From Callorhinus ursinus (lineage: Eukaryota > Chordata > Mammalia > Carnivora > Otariidae): 64,000 nt of DNA. Below the pieces are notes generated by a model that was not told where the DNA came from, did no database searches, and saw nothing but the letters and a program-made list of their open reading frames with translations. Below are positions 46,245 through 56,584 of the stretch, one piece after another. How positions within the stretch are numbered: position 1 is the first letter of the stretch; each line of letters begins with the position of its first letter. Made by a program: the position numbers and the translations under genes. Where the stretch lies: positions 57,244,737-57,308,736 of the forward strand of contig NW_020312848.1 in assembly GCF_003265705.1 (NCBI RefSeq), given 5' to 3'.

Positions 46245-47320
46245 CATAAGGATACTATTCAACCTATCAATGCTTTGGAGGTTTGTTTTCAGAGTAGAGC
46301 AAACTTCTTTATACAATGAAGAAACTAATAACCTTTTCCATAAATACATTTCACAGGTAGAAGAGTACTCTTTTGTACTTTAAAAAGTATGATTTACTTA
46401 ATATCAAAATAAATGCTTTGCTCATATAAAAGCTGTAATAAAATATTAGTAATAAAATAATAAAAATATTCTTCTTAGAAGAAAAAGGAAAGAAAAGCCA
46501 ACATACAGAATAGGAGACAATATTTACAAGCCATATATCTGATAAGGGATTAATATCTAAAATATATAAGGAACTCCTACAACTCAGTAGGAAAAACACA
46601 AGTAGTCCAACTAAAAAAAGGGCAAAGGATCTGAATAGACATTTTTCCAAAGAAGACATACAAATGTCCAGCAGATACACGAGAAGGTGTTCAACATCAT
46701 TAATCATCAGGGAAATTCAAATAAAAACTACAGTAAGAGAGTGAGCGAGCAGCTGGATATCAGGAAGGTCTGGGCGGGTCAGCTTTGGAATGGAAAAGAG
46801 TGTGCAGAGCAGTTAACCCTGCAACACAGAACCCAACAATCTGTAAAGTGAAGTCCTCAGAAATCAGAAGAGTAAGGAACTTCAGCGGTTTTCAGTAGAA
46901 ATCTGGAGGTACATTTTCACTGGTTAAAAAATGACTACTCTTGAAAGTTTAGAAACCAATCCAGTCTGAGGAGCTGGAGATGGAATAGAAACTAAGAAGC
47001 CACCTAAATCTGTTGAAGTTATGTCTGGAGTCCAACCCATAAAGGATCACTTCCTTCAAGAATCCACAAAAGAGAGCAGTTCCATCAGGGAGCCCAGGAG
47101 TTCAACTAAGGAAGATTCTCACTGAAAAAGCAGTGGAAGTAGAAACTGTGACAATATTAGTTCCCAACATTGCTCTAACCCATGATATCCCCAACAAAAA
47201 TGCAAAGGTGGAGTCTCTGGGACATCATAGAGGAGACTTCCTTGGTCAGTCAGAGAGAGTCGTAGAACCCAGAAAGGAACTATCGGAGGTAAAGAATATA
47301 TTGGAAAAGCACAAGAACTC

Positions 47321-47519
47321 TTTTTTTTTTTTTTAAGATTTTATTTATTTGACAGAAAGAGACACAGTGAGAGAGGGAACACAAGCAGGGGGAGTGGGAG
47401 AGGGAGAAGCAGGCTTCCCTCAGAGCAGGCAGCCCGATGCGGGGCTCCAACCCAGGACCCTGGGATCATGACCTGAGCCGAAGGCAGACGCTTAACGACT
47501 GAGTCACCCAGGCGCCCCA
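47321..47519 (-). repeat. Can-SINE, minus strand, inside BLZF1 pseudogene
   Basis: Poly-T, 'AAGATTTTATTTATTTGACA', 'GAAGCAGGCTTCCCTC', 'CCCAGGACCCTGGGATCATG', reverse head 'GACTGAGTCACCCAGGCGCC'. Perfect 19-bp target duplication GGAAAAGCACAAGAACTCT (from 47303 and from 47520), which is BLZF1 coding sequence. Confidence 0.97.
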
Positions 47520-48654
47520 GGAAAAGCACAAGAACTCTTAAAAGTTACTACAGGACAAAGATCTTTCAAACCAGCTCAGTGTACAGAGGTCAATTGTGAG
47601 TTTAAAATGTTGCTAGTGGCTTCTGTTGGGGATGATATTCAGTATCACTTTGAATGTCTAGCCCATGAGAAAAATCAGCTTATTTTAGAAAATGAAGCCC
47701 TAGGTCAAAACACAGCTCAACTTTCTGAATAGTTAGAACATGTATCAATGTAGTGTGATGTACGGTAAAGTAAATTCCTCACAAGTAGGATTATAGCAGA
47801 TGAGTTGACCAACTCCAGAGCAGATTCACGGCATCAAAACCCTGATGCACAGAGTGCTATTAAAAATCTCCTGAGTGAACGGAATCGTTTTGTCAGGAAA
47901 TGACAGTTACCCAGAAATTGTTGGAGGAACTCTTAGTCTCCCTGTAGTGGGGAAGAGAGCGTACTTGCTACCCTGGTACACAGCCTTACACCATAGCAGG
48001 ACTAGCATTAACAAATCACAAGTTGGCAAAAGCAGCAAATGCTCGTCTTCTGGATAATGTTGGCGGTGACAGTCAAAAGAGATTCCATCAGCAGTTGAAC
48101 GCTGCAGCCCCGCATCAGAAAAAAAATGGCTGAAAGGGTTCTACTCATTTTGGATCCAGTTACCTGTACAGAGAGCTCACCTGATAATCCGTTTTCTGAG
48201 TTTTCACCTTACTTGCTACAAAGAAAACTATTGAATGACTTCATCCTTATACAGATATGAAAATACAACTTTCAGTTGTAGCAATCACTGCCAGGAAGAA
48301 CTCATTGTCCTTTAATGTTCAGTATGTTGGAGGCATGGCTTTAGGCACTTGCTTCTTACCCAAGAGACAATACTATTTGGGAGTTCTTATAATGGTAGAA
48401 GTAATATCACTTTCTATTTAAGTAATATATATTACTTATACCAATGATGTTTCATGTACTGGACCACAGATTACCCTTTTTCAATAACCATCTCAGGGTA
48501 AGAAAAGAATGAAACTGTGAAGGTATATTTAAAGTACATGATACTTCCCAGGTATTACATAATGCTTTTCCTAAAGGACGCTGAAAGAAAAAGAGTCTAC
48601 CTTTATTTTAGGCCCTAAGGTATATCTTGCTATATATTTAATAGGAGCAGATTG

Positions 48655-49052
48655 AATTGTGGTACTCTCTAATGCAGGGTGGGTCATGCAGCCACAGCCA
48701 TTCACTTACTGTTGTCTATGGTGGTTGTTTTTTTTAAAGATTTTATGTATTTGTATGTGAGAGAGAGAGAGAGAGAGTGCAAACAGGGGGAGCAGCAGGC
48801 AGAGGGAGAAGGAGGCTCAGGGAGCCCGATGCGGGCTCGATCCCAGGACCCTGAGATCATGACCTGAGCTGAAGGCAGGCGCTTACCCGACTGAGCCACC
48901 CAGACGCCCCTGTCTATGGTTGTTTTATTGTTTTTTTTTTTTTTTTTTTTTGCCAACAGTAGAACTGAATAGATGCAACAGGGCTTGTAAAGCCTAAAAT
49001 ATTTCCTATCTAGCTCTTTACAGAAAAAGTTTTTTGGCCCCTACTCTAAAGG
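48655..49052. repeat. hAT-Charlie-like fossil in the BLZF1 pseudogene 3'UTR
   Basis: 'CAGCCACAGCCATTCACTTA', 'TTGTCTATGG' and, after the SINE, 'AAAGCCTAAAATATTTCCTA' and 'CTCTTTACAGAAAAAG' match a common MER-type hAT element. Either it belonged to the parent gene's 3'UTR or it arrived later. A 21-T run lies at 48931-48951. Confidence 0.6.
48733..48910 (-). repeat. Can-SINE, minus strand
   Basis: T run, GA repeat, 'GATGCGGGCTCGATCCCAGG', reverse head 'GACTGAGCCACCCAGACGCC'. TGTCTATGGTGGTTG at left and TGTCTATGGTTG at right form a target duplication with a 3-base indel. Confidence 0.94.
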
Positions 49053-49950
49053 AATAGAAGCTGGCAGGGGGATGGAAGGATGGAATGTTTGTTCCCTTTT
49101 TGGTGATTTTTTTGGGCTACAAAAGAGGCTTATGGAAATACTTTGGGTGAAGGGACTAATATTTTACAACTAAATGCTATATGTTAGGAAAATTAACATT
49201 TTACAGCCACAATAGCAAGTGTTTCAGCAACATATGTTGGTTTTGTGTGGGGAACTCCATAATTTGAATGGATACAACTTGACATATATAAAAGAAACAG
49301 ATTCTATTGAGCAACACAACAGGAATATCCAATGTGACATAAAATATGGAGAAAGTAGGATCTTTCTAGAACATTGTATAAACTCTAAATTGCAATCCCT
49401 CAATTAATTTATATTAATATATATTATTTACTTATGATGGACCATCATGAAACATCCTTTTATAGGTCTTTAAAAATATCCAGAATATGTTTATACCAAA
49501 TTACACTCTATTAGGTTCAGAATTGCCTATCAAAAGAGAAATCTTCTAAAGACAAATCTGGTTAAATAACATATTATAATGTTAATGATTTTTTTTGGTC
49601 TGATTCATCTGAGTTATACTCTGAAATGGCAATAAATTTCTCTACATTCTTTAAAAAACTACAATGGGATATCATCTGACACCTGTTAGGATGGCTATTA
49701 TCACAAAGATGAGAGATAACAAGTGCTGGCAAGGGTGTGGAGACAAGGGAACCTTGCACAACGTGGGAATGTAAATTGGTACAGCCATTATGGGCAACAG
49801 TACGGAGGCTCCTCAAAAAGTAAAAAATAGAATTACCAGATGATCCAGCCCATTCCACTTCCGAGTATTTATCTAAAGGAAATGAAATCGCTGTTTTGAA
49901 AAGATACCTGCATCTCTTGTTCATTGCAGCATTATTTACCATGTATTTAC

Positions 49951-50235
49951 AATACACACAGTATTTGTCTTTCTGTATCAGGCTTATTTCACTTAGCACA
50001 ATGCCCTCCAGGTTCATTCATGTTGTCACAGATGGAAGGATTTCCTACTTTTTTATAGCTGAATAATATTTTCTTTTATATATGAAAATCTATCTCTATC
50101 TATTTCCCTAATCTCTATATAATTTTCTTGGTTATTCGTTGATGGACACCTAGGTTGTTTCTATAGCTTGGCTATTGTGAATAATAGGTTCCATAGGTTG
50201 GCTTATTTTTCTTGTTCATCTGTGGGTAAATATTA
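49951..50235 (-). repeat. old LINE-1 fragment in opposite orientation to its left neighbour
   Basis: 'GTATTTGTCTTTCTGTATCA', 'GGCTTATTTCACTTAGCACA', 'GTTGATGGACACCTAGGTTG' and 'GGCTATTGTGAATAATAGG' are antisense late-ORF2 text. The piece picks up at nearly the L1 position where the plus-strand segment stops. Confidence 0.8.
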
Positions 50236-51238
50236 TTGACTTTTTTCCTTTGGGGATTTTATAATAATTATGCTTTTATAATTTGTGATTTTGCTTTTAA
50301 ATATTGTTAATAAATAATTGAATAGAGCTTCTACCCAGAAACTTGAGAATATAATGAAAAGTTTGTTGCCAGTGCCTATGTTTCCGAGTATTTGTATTCA
50401 TAACAGACACAGAGGCTTTTATTTTATCCTAAGCCAAACACCATAAGGGATCCTGATGAGTGGTGTGCTGGGTTACTTATTGTTTGTAAACAAAAAATAT
50501 GCCATAAGGCTATCTTTTATTGTTTGTGCTTCACCCTGGATAAAACGATTTGATACCTTTGTGAAATGATAATGCAGGATCAGCCATTATTCAGAATTTT
50601 AAATTTCATGTCCTTGCTCAATTATAAAAGGGTAGGATCTGATTCGATGATTTGACACTGCAATCTTGTTCATTTCTTAAATGATAGTCTCCTGGATTCT
50701 TTTTAAGGAGATTTTACAATAAAGATTTAAAAAGTACGTCTCGAATATACCAATACTCATGTTTATAATGGTCTAATAAAAGTCCTGATTTGGTGAGACT
50801 GCATCAGAACATGTCTCAGAGATTAAAGGAGCAGCTTCTATTTTAAGTATTATCCATAAAACATACAGACATTGGGCTTTTTCCAAAAGGTCAGTAGATA
50901 TCAGTGAGCACATCTTCTAAAACATTTTCATGTGTTCAGACCGACCAACTGGTTCAGGAGTGTTATCCACTGCCCTACTTAAGAATCTAGGTTGTGGTAC
51001 GAATAGTCTATAAAAGCACTGAGTACACTGAAGACCATGCCTTTTCAAAGAGCATTACTATTAAGGGATGCTAGTATACACATGCTATAAAAATAAGCTG
51101 CAGATGAATGTTTCAGGAAGTCTGCATACCCTATTTTTTACTGTTCCTTATACAAATTTTATTTCAGTAATGCTTTTTATAAATGAGAAATTAGTAAACT
51201 CTACTTTGACTTTTTGATGAAATTTGTACAGTTAACAT
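50236..51238. other. unassigned sequence
   Basis: AT-rich; no gene or repeat recognised. Confidence 0.4.
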
Positions 51239-51517
51239 TACAGGTGACCCTTAAACAGTGTGGGAGTTGGGGGCCTCAACCCCTGAGCAATCAAAAATCC
51301 CCCATAACTTTTGGCTCCCACAAAACTTAACTACTAATAGCCTACTGTTGACAGGAAGTAACACGGACAGTTGATAAACACATATTTTGTATGTTATACA
51401 TATTATATACTCTATTCTTACAATTAGGTAAGCTAGAGAAAAGAAAATGTTATTAATAAAATCATAAGGAAGAGAAAATAACATCTATAGTAGTGTATTA
51501 TAAAAAAAAAGTCCACA

Positions 51518-52410
51518 GACAGGCAGCGCACACTGGGGTCACATGAATCTATCTGTTGTTTCAACAGTGTTTGGATGCGACCAACCCAGGTACGTCCCTT
51601 CTTCCAGCTTCCACCCCCCTCCAACCTCTTTTCCTGTGGCAACCTTCAAAACCATCCCCTCAGCCATCTTCTACCTCTGGTAACAGCCAACACTGGTTTT
51701 CGAGCTTAGCTCCTTATTGCCAATCAACTACCAGCTCCCAGATTCCTCAGATTTATTGCACTGAGGTGGAGCCGATGACAACCACCTGGTCAACGTGCAT
51801 CTGTAGGTCTCCTACACTTACCTCTGTCTGGGCTTCTATTTTGTGCAGGATGTTGTGGCATTGGAGGGCATGGGCCACTTCTTCCCTGAGTTGCCCAAAG
51901 AGAATTGGGAGGGCTCCCAGCGCCTTGAATATGCAAAACCAATGTGGTGGCCATGCTCTTTTCCAGGACCTGAAGAAGTTATCCCAAAATGAATAGGTTA
52001 AAACCCTGGAGCCATGCAGGCCGCCATAGTCCTGGAAAGAACCTGAACCAGGCCCTTTTGGATCTGCACATCCTGGATCCTGCCTGCACAGACCCCCATC
52101 TCTGTGGCTTCCTAGAGAGCCACTTCTTAGATGAGGAGGTGAAACTCATCAAGAAGATGATGACCACCTGACTAACCTCTGCAGGCTGGCTGGCTGGCTC
52201 CTAAGTTGGGCAAATGTCTCTTCAAAAAGCTCATCCTCAAGCATGATTAGGAGCCTCTGGACCCCCACAGCTCTTGAGGGGTTCCTTGGCATCCCCCTGG
52301 TGTCAGGGCTTCTGCCTGAGCCTCTCCCTGCAGCTACTAAGCAGCTTTTCAACCACCTTGGAGCCCTCTAAGCCATGGACCAAATAGAAAGAACAAAGTT
52401 TTTGCAGTCC
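51518..52410 (+). pseudogene. FTL: ferritin light chain processed pseudogene with fossil IRE
   Basis: Intronless copy of the mRNA for the ferritin light subunit, the cytosolic iron-storage protein. The 5'UTR, coding region and 3'UTR are all present. Coding remnant 51730-52250 (521 bases against 528 in intact FTL): the start codon reads ACC, followed by SSQI. After frameshifts [26 protein letters not shown] and the terminal His-Asp-stop are recognisable. The 3'UTR ends 'GACCAAATAGAAAGAACAAA', with the AATAAA signal mutated. Inserted in a MER2-type transposon; its own target duplication was not resolved. No intact protein can be made. Confidence 0.93.
51554..51580 (+). promoter_or_regulatory. 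fossil iron-responsive element
   Basis: CAGTGT hexaloop at 51565-51570 with a 5-bp upper stem TTCAA (51560-51564) / TTGGA (51571-51575), exactly the apical IRE fold. The bulge position, C in functional elements, is T at 51559, and the lower stem is eroded. In FTL mRNA this element binds IRP1/IRP2; here it sits in a pseudogene. Confidence 0.88.
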
Positions 52411-52485
52411 CCTCCCAAAATCTCTGCATAAGTGGACCCACATAGTTCAGCACTGTGTTGTTCAAGGGTCAACTGTATAGGTATA

Positions 52486-52670
52486 GGGGCTTCTGGGTGG
52501 CTCAGTCAGTTAAGCATCTGCCTTCATCTCAGGTCATGATCCCAGCGTCCTGGGATCGAGTTTAGCATCAGGCTCCCTGCTCAGCGGAGAGCCTGCTTCT
52601 CCCTCTCCCTCTGCTGCTCCCTCTGCTTATGCTCTCTCTCTGTCAGATAAATAAATAAAATATTTTAAAA
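52486..52670 (+). repeat. Can-SINE, plus strand
   Basis: Head GGGGCTTCTGGGTGGCTCAG, 'GGTCATGATCCCAGCGTCCT', 'GAGCCTGCTTCTCCCTCTCC', 'CAGATAAATAAATAAAAT' tail. Perfect 15-bp target duplication AACTGTATAGGTATA at 52471-52485 and 52671-52685, overlapping the end of the Tigger-type element. Confidence 0.97.
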
Positions 52671-52685
52671 AACTGTATAGGTATA

Positions 52686-53299
52686 AAAAATTTCTTTTCT
52701 GAAAGCTAACACCTGTCATAAACAAAACAGCTATTTTTAATAAAATAGTATTTACTGAAATACTTAAAGATTATTTTTAAAAACCAATGCTCCAGCAAAC
52801 TTCAAAATAAAACATATTGGCTGAATATTAATAATTTAAATTATGAGGATGCTCTGCTCCTACAAAAGTATATCAAAGAGGTAACAATGTGATTTTTTCT
52901 ATTTTACAGTTTAAAATTATTCTAATTACAGTACTTTTCAAAGTATTTTAATCACAAGTGCTGGGATTCATATAGCCTGGGAACATGTTGTCTGATGGTT
53001 AAGATATAAGAATTTGTTTGCATTATACTTTCTGAAGACTTTGGATTTACTTGTAATCATCTAGAATAAAATTGAGGAAAAATACATTGTCTTTCAAATA
53101 GATGCGATGAGATATTTCTACACATCATGTTATGGCCTTCCACAAACCTATATAAAAAAGGAATATATACTCCATAATAGAGAGGAGTCAAAAGAATATT
53201 ACTATGCCAGTTATTAATCTGTTGACTTTCAGCTCTAAATCTAATCTTCCTTGTCCTGATTTGTGATATTGGAGATGGACCCTATAATCATTTCTATGT
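52686..53299. other. unassigned AT-rich sequence
   Basis: No gene or repeat recognised. Confidence 0.4.
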
Positions 53300-53785
53300 T
53301 TCTGGCTTGGACAATATTAGGTTTTGCCAACAGTAGTGGAGAGATTCTGCAAGTCTAGAGCAGGAAGAAAGGACACCCTTCATTCTTACAGTCTGCTCTT
53401 TTCTGGAAGGTAGGCTGTGCATTAGTATGATAAGTGTATGTGAGTTGTGGCAGTGAACTTGTGCATGGCCTGTAATATCAACTCAGTGGCTCTCACAGTT
53501 AAGCTTCATCTTTGTCCTTGGCAAGTTTATTCTCTATTAAAGAGCTGCATGTTTCCATGACAGCCATGGCCTCTATTCATATATCCGAATCCTGGGCTTG
53601 GGTATCCACCCTGCCCTCCTTAATTATTTTCCTAAAAAGTAGCTGTGTCCTATACCTCTTAGAGTCCTTGTTTGCTCCTTTCATTAGTTAACAATTCTTT
53701 ATGTTAATCTTTGCTGTTCAAATTACAGGTGTGGTTTTTGTTTCCTGACTGAACCCTGACTCATATAATCATGTTAAATAATAGA
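53300..53785. repeat. probable ancient LTR-like repeat
   Basis: 'GTTGTGGCAGTGAACTTGTG', 'CAGCCATGGCCTCTATTCAT', 'CCTCCTTAATTATTTTCC' and the terminal 'TTTCCTGACTGAACCCTGAC' have the wording of an old mammalian LTR or similar repeat. Family not resolved. Confidence 0.4.
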
Positions 53786-54006
53786 TATGATGTAAAAAGC
53801 CTATAGCTGGAATGCTATGAAGTTATGTTGTGATATGAAGTATAGTTTAAGGGACTTATAAGAGATAATTTGAAAAGAGAATAATAGGCTCTTTTAAAAG
53901 TCAGATAAATGAGAAAGAAAATGTAAGTCAGAGACTGGTGGTTACAGATATTGGAATGATCAGACAGAGAAGTTAAAATAACTATGATTAGTATTTTAAA
54001 TATTCT

Positions 54007-54197
54007 TTTTTTAAGATTTTATTTATTATTTGATAGAGAGAAAGAGCAAGCACAAGCAGGGGGAGCAGCAGGCAGAGGGAGAAGCAGGCTCCCTGCTAAG
54101 CAGGGAGCCCAATTGTGGGACTTGATCCCAGGACGCTGGGATCATGACCTGAGCTGAAGGCAGATGCTTAACTAACTAAGCTACCCAGGCTTCCCAA
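54007..54197 (-). repeat. Can-SINE, minus strand
   Basis: T run, 'AAGATTTTATTTATTATTTG', 'GAAGCAGGCTCCCTGC', 'CTTGATCCCAGGACGCTGGG', reverse head 'CTAAGCTACCCAGGCTTCCC'. Perfect target duplication TATTTTAAATATTCT at 53992-54006 and 54198-54212. Confidence 0.97.
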
Positions 54198-54390
54198 TAT
54201 TTTAAATATTCTAATGGCAAATTATGCAATATAGCATGGCTAATGTAAACAGAGCAATGGAAATTTAAATCATCAAAGAGAAATGATAGAAATAAAAATT
54301 GGAGTAACAAAAGTAAAGAATGCAACACGCCTGAGGACAGATCAGTAATGTTGAAGATAGGTGAATAGAAACTTCTCAAATGAAGTGAAA

Positions 54391-54420
54391 ATAATAATAA
54401 TAACAAATAATAATAATAAA
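54391..54420. repeat. (AAT)n microsatellite
   Basis: AATAATAATAATAACAAATA and neighbouring trinucleotide repeats; low complexity. Confidence 0.9.
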
Positions 54421-56584
54421 GAATGAAAGGAGCATAATATCCAAGGACTGTGGGACAAGATCCAAATATCCAAATGTGTAATACATATATATTAGGAAGA
54501 CAAGATTGAGGAGAATGGAGAGAAGAAATATTTGAGCTAATGATGGCCAATAACCTTCAAAAATTAATGACAGACACCAAATCACAAATACAAGTAGTTC
54601 AGAAAACATAAAACAGGATTAAAAAAAAAAACATAGGCATATAATCTCCAAATTGCAGAAAAAGACAAAGAGATAATCTTGAAGAAAGTCAGGGAGTGGA
54701 AGGATAATAATTCATCATCTGACTTTTCATCAGACTCCATGAAATCAAGGAGTACAGTGAAATCTTTAAAATGTTGAAAGAAAAAACTACTAAATTAGAA
54801 TTCTATATCTGGAAAAATTATCCTTCATAAGTGAAGAACAATGACTTTTCAGAAAAAAACAAAAACTTAGGGAATTTGTTGTCAGCAGACCCGCTTTACA
54901 AAAGGTATTAGAAGCTGATAATATCAACTGTTAGTGAGCATATAGAATAATGGGTACTTTCATTCATTGCTGGGAAAAATGCAAAATGGTACACCCATTT
55001 TGGAAGACAGTTTCTTCCAAAGTTTGGCAGTTTCTTACAAAATTCAATGTAATTTTACTAAACTATCTAGCAAAGACACTTTTAGATATTTACCCAACTG
55101 ATTTGAAAACTTGTGTCATCACAAAATTCTATATGTGTGGCTTTACTCTTAATTGCCAAAAGCTGGATATCATCAACATGTCTTTCAACAGATAGAGAAA
55201 CTGTGGTACAGCTATAAAATGGAATACTCTTCAGCAGTAACATGGAATGAACTATCAAGTCTCCGCAGAACATGGATGAATCCTAAATGCCTATTGCTAA
55301 GTGAAAGAAGCCTGTATGAAAAGACTCCATATTTTATTATCCTATTTATATGACATCCTGGAAAGGTAAAACTATGGAGTAGATAACTCAGTAGTTTCAG
55401 GGAGTTAGGAAAAGGGGAAAGGGTTGAATAGATAAGCATATGGGATTTATAGGTGGGACAACTCTGTATGATACAGGATACATGGCACTATACATTTGTA
55501 AAAACCCATAGAACCTTAGACCACAAAGAATGAACCTTAATTACATGCACATAACAAAAAAAAAATCAATTAGGAGTTTGAGTGATCCCAGGAGGAATGC
55601 AGACTGTGATAAAATAATCCATATTACAATATGTGATATAACCTCATTTAAGGGGATGGAAAAAGAAAGGTGCCAATATAAGTACCTCTGGAAATGAGTG
55701 GGGACTGTAAACTTAGGAACTGTACATAATCATTGTGCCCTATCTGGTAAAATTGTTTGCCATGAGGTTATGGGTTAACGACTTTGAAATTACCGTATAG
55801 GTATGAAGGATTGAACAAATAAGTAAGTGGATGGCAGATGATGAGAGGGGGTTTCTCACGGTTGTAGTGGCAGCTTACAGACAAACAAGGGGTGAGGGAG
55901 AGTCTAGTCTATGTGGTACTGGATGAAAATCAGAAATTTCAGTGTGAAATAGATATAGATGGATGTCGATATCATATGTGTACATACACAGGTTAGTATA
56001 TACGTGTCCTAGCTCTGTCTGTTGAGAGACTGAAGGCAATTACTCCCTTAGAGCAACAAGTACACCTAGCACCTAGATCTTATACCTAATTTTATACACT
56101 AATAAAAGGAACCAAGGCACTTTGGAGAAATGATTTTGAGGTTTAAGGCAGATAATATACAAGATGAGCCTAGAGCATCTTATAGAGTCAGAAAGAAAGT
56201 AATGCTAAAATCAAAACAAAACACAATGATGGGATGTGTCAAAGGGATATATGAGCCAACTGAAAAAGTCCCAGTGGCAAATCTGGAACAATTGTAATCT
56301 GGAACTTCTTGTGTCAGAAAGTAAGGAAGTGCTTAAAAAACAAAATGATATGGGTATGTCAAAGCGATACAAGAGTCGACTGAAAAGCTCCCATTGCCAA
56401 AGCTAGAAAAATTGAGCAAAAAAAGAAATAACATACTATTGGATTATAACCCAAAGTATAAAATATTCATGCATCCATACAGATATAAATAAATTATTAA
56501 GTAAAAAATGAATGAATGAATGGGAAGAATAGACAAATCTCACTTGCAGAAGAATTCCAAATATTTTATGTAGATATCACCCTT

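Larger units (their letters stand above)
45675..46491 (+). mobile_element. unidentified retroposed insert in the L1
   Basis: Flanked by the 11-bp repeat GAAAAGCCAAC (45664-45674 and 46492-46502), which occurs once in L1, so this is a target duplication. Without its two SINEs it is about 430 bp. The right end is A-rich with AATAAA-like signals ('CTGTAATAAAATATTAGTAA'), so a polyadenylated RNA copy in plus orientation is likely. Parent transcript not recognised; part of the left half ('GGCAGGGAACTTGTTATAC ... AATAAATATTTCTTG') has a LINE-2-like 3' end. Confidence 0.6.
46733..49653 (+). pseudogene. BLZF1: BLZF1 (golgin-45) processed pseudogene
   Basis: Intronless copy of the mRNA for golgin-45, a coiled-coil Golgi tether. 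The former start codon is at 46931 and the former stop at 48313-48315. Subtracting one SINE leaves about 390 codons against about 400 in the family. Recognisable stretches include GAGDG near the N terminus, THDIPNKN, KELSEVKN, LLVASVGDD, EKNQLILENEALG and the C-terminal SNHCQEELIVL. A long 3'UTR follows to AATAAA at 49631-49636, then an A run merging with the right target duplication (AAAAACTACA at 46723-46732 and 49654-49663). The frame is broken early (TGA in the thirteenth codon) and many times later. Two minus-strand Can-SINEs lie inside, at 47321-47519 and 48733-48910. Retroposed into an old L1. Confidence 0.92.
45391..49950 (+). mobile_element. old LINE-1 ORF2 3' region split by two retroposed inserts
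   Basis: Plus-strand L1 in three consecutive segments. 45391-45674 runs 'GACTCCTAGAAGAAAACACA' to 'GAAAAGCCAAC'; 46492-46732 runs from a second GAAAAGCCAAC through 'GATAAGGGATTAATATCTAA' to 'AAAAACTACA'; 49654-49950 runs from a second AAAAACTACA through 'GGGTATC'-type ORF2 text to 'GCATTATTTAC'. The segment ends abut exactly when the inserts are removed. A 39-bp tandem duplication lies at 45537-45614. Confidence 0.85.
51241..52475. mobile_element. MER2/Tigger-type DNA transposon hosting an FTL pseudogene
   Basis: The left terminus CAGGTGACCCTTAAACAGTG and the right terminus CTGTGTTGTTCAAGGGTCAACTG without its first bases are inverted repeats (core GTTGACCCTTGAACA type), bordered by TA (51239-51240 and 52476-52477), the Tc1/mariner-type target site. 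Internal landmarks such as 'AGCCTACTGTTGACAGGAAG' match Tigger/MER2. Minus the pseudogene the element is about 340 bp, the usual MER2 size. Confidence 0.88.

Noticed and set aside
46351..46707. 118-codon minus-strand open frame
   Set aside because: Antisense to old L1 ORF2 and to the unidentified insert; no product expected.
49574..50017. 147-codon minus-strand open frame
   Set aside because: Crosses the strand switch of an old L1 and the end of the BLZF1 pseudogene, so it is a chance chimera.
51556..51996. 146-codon open frame as a gene
   Set aside because: Mostly out-of-frame translation of the FTL pseudogene, with only its final part in the ferritin frame.
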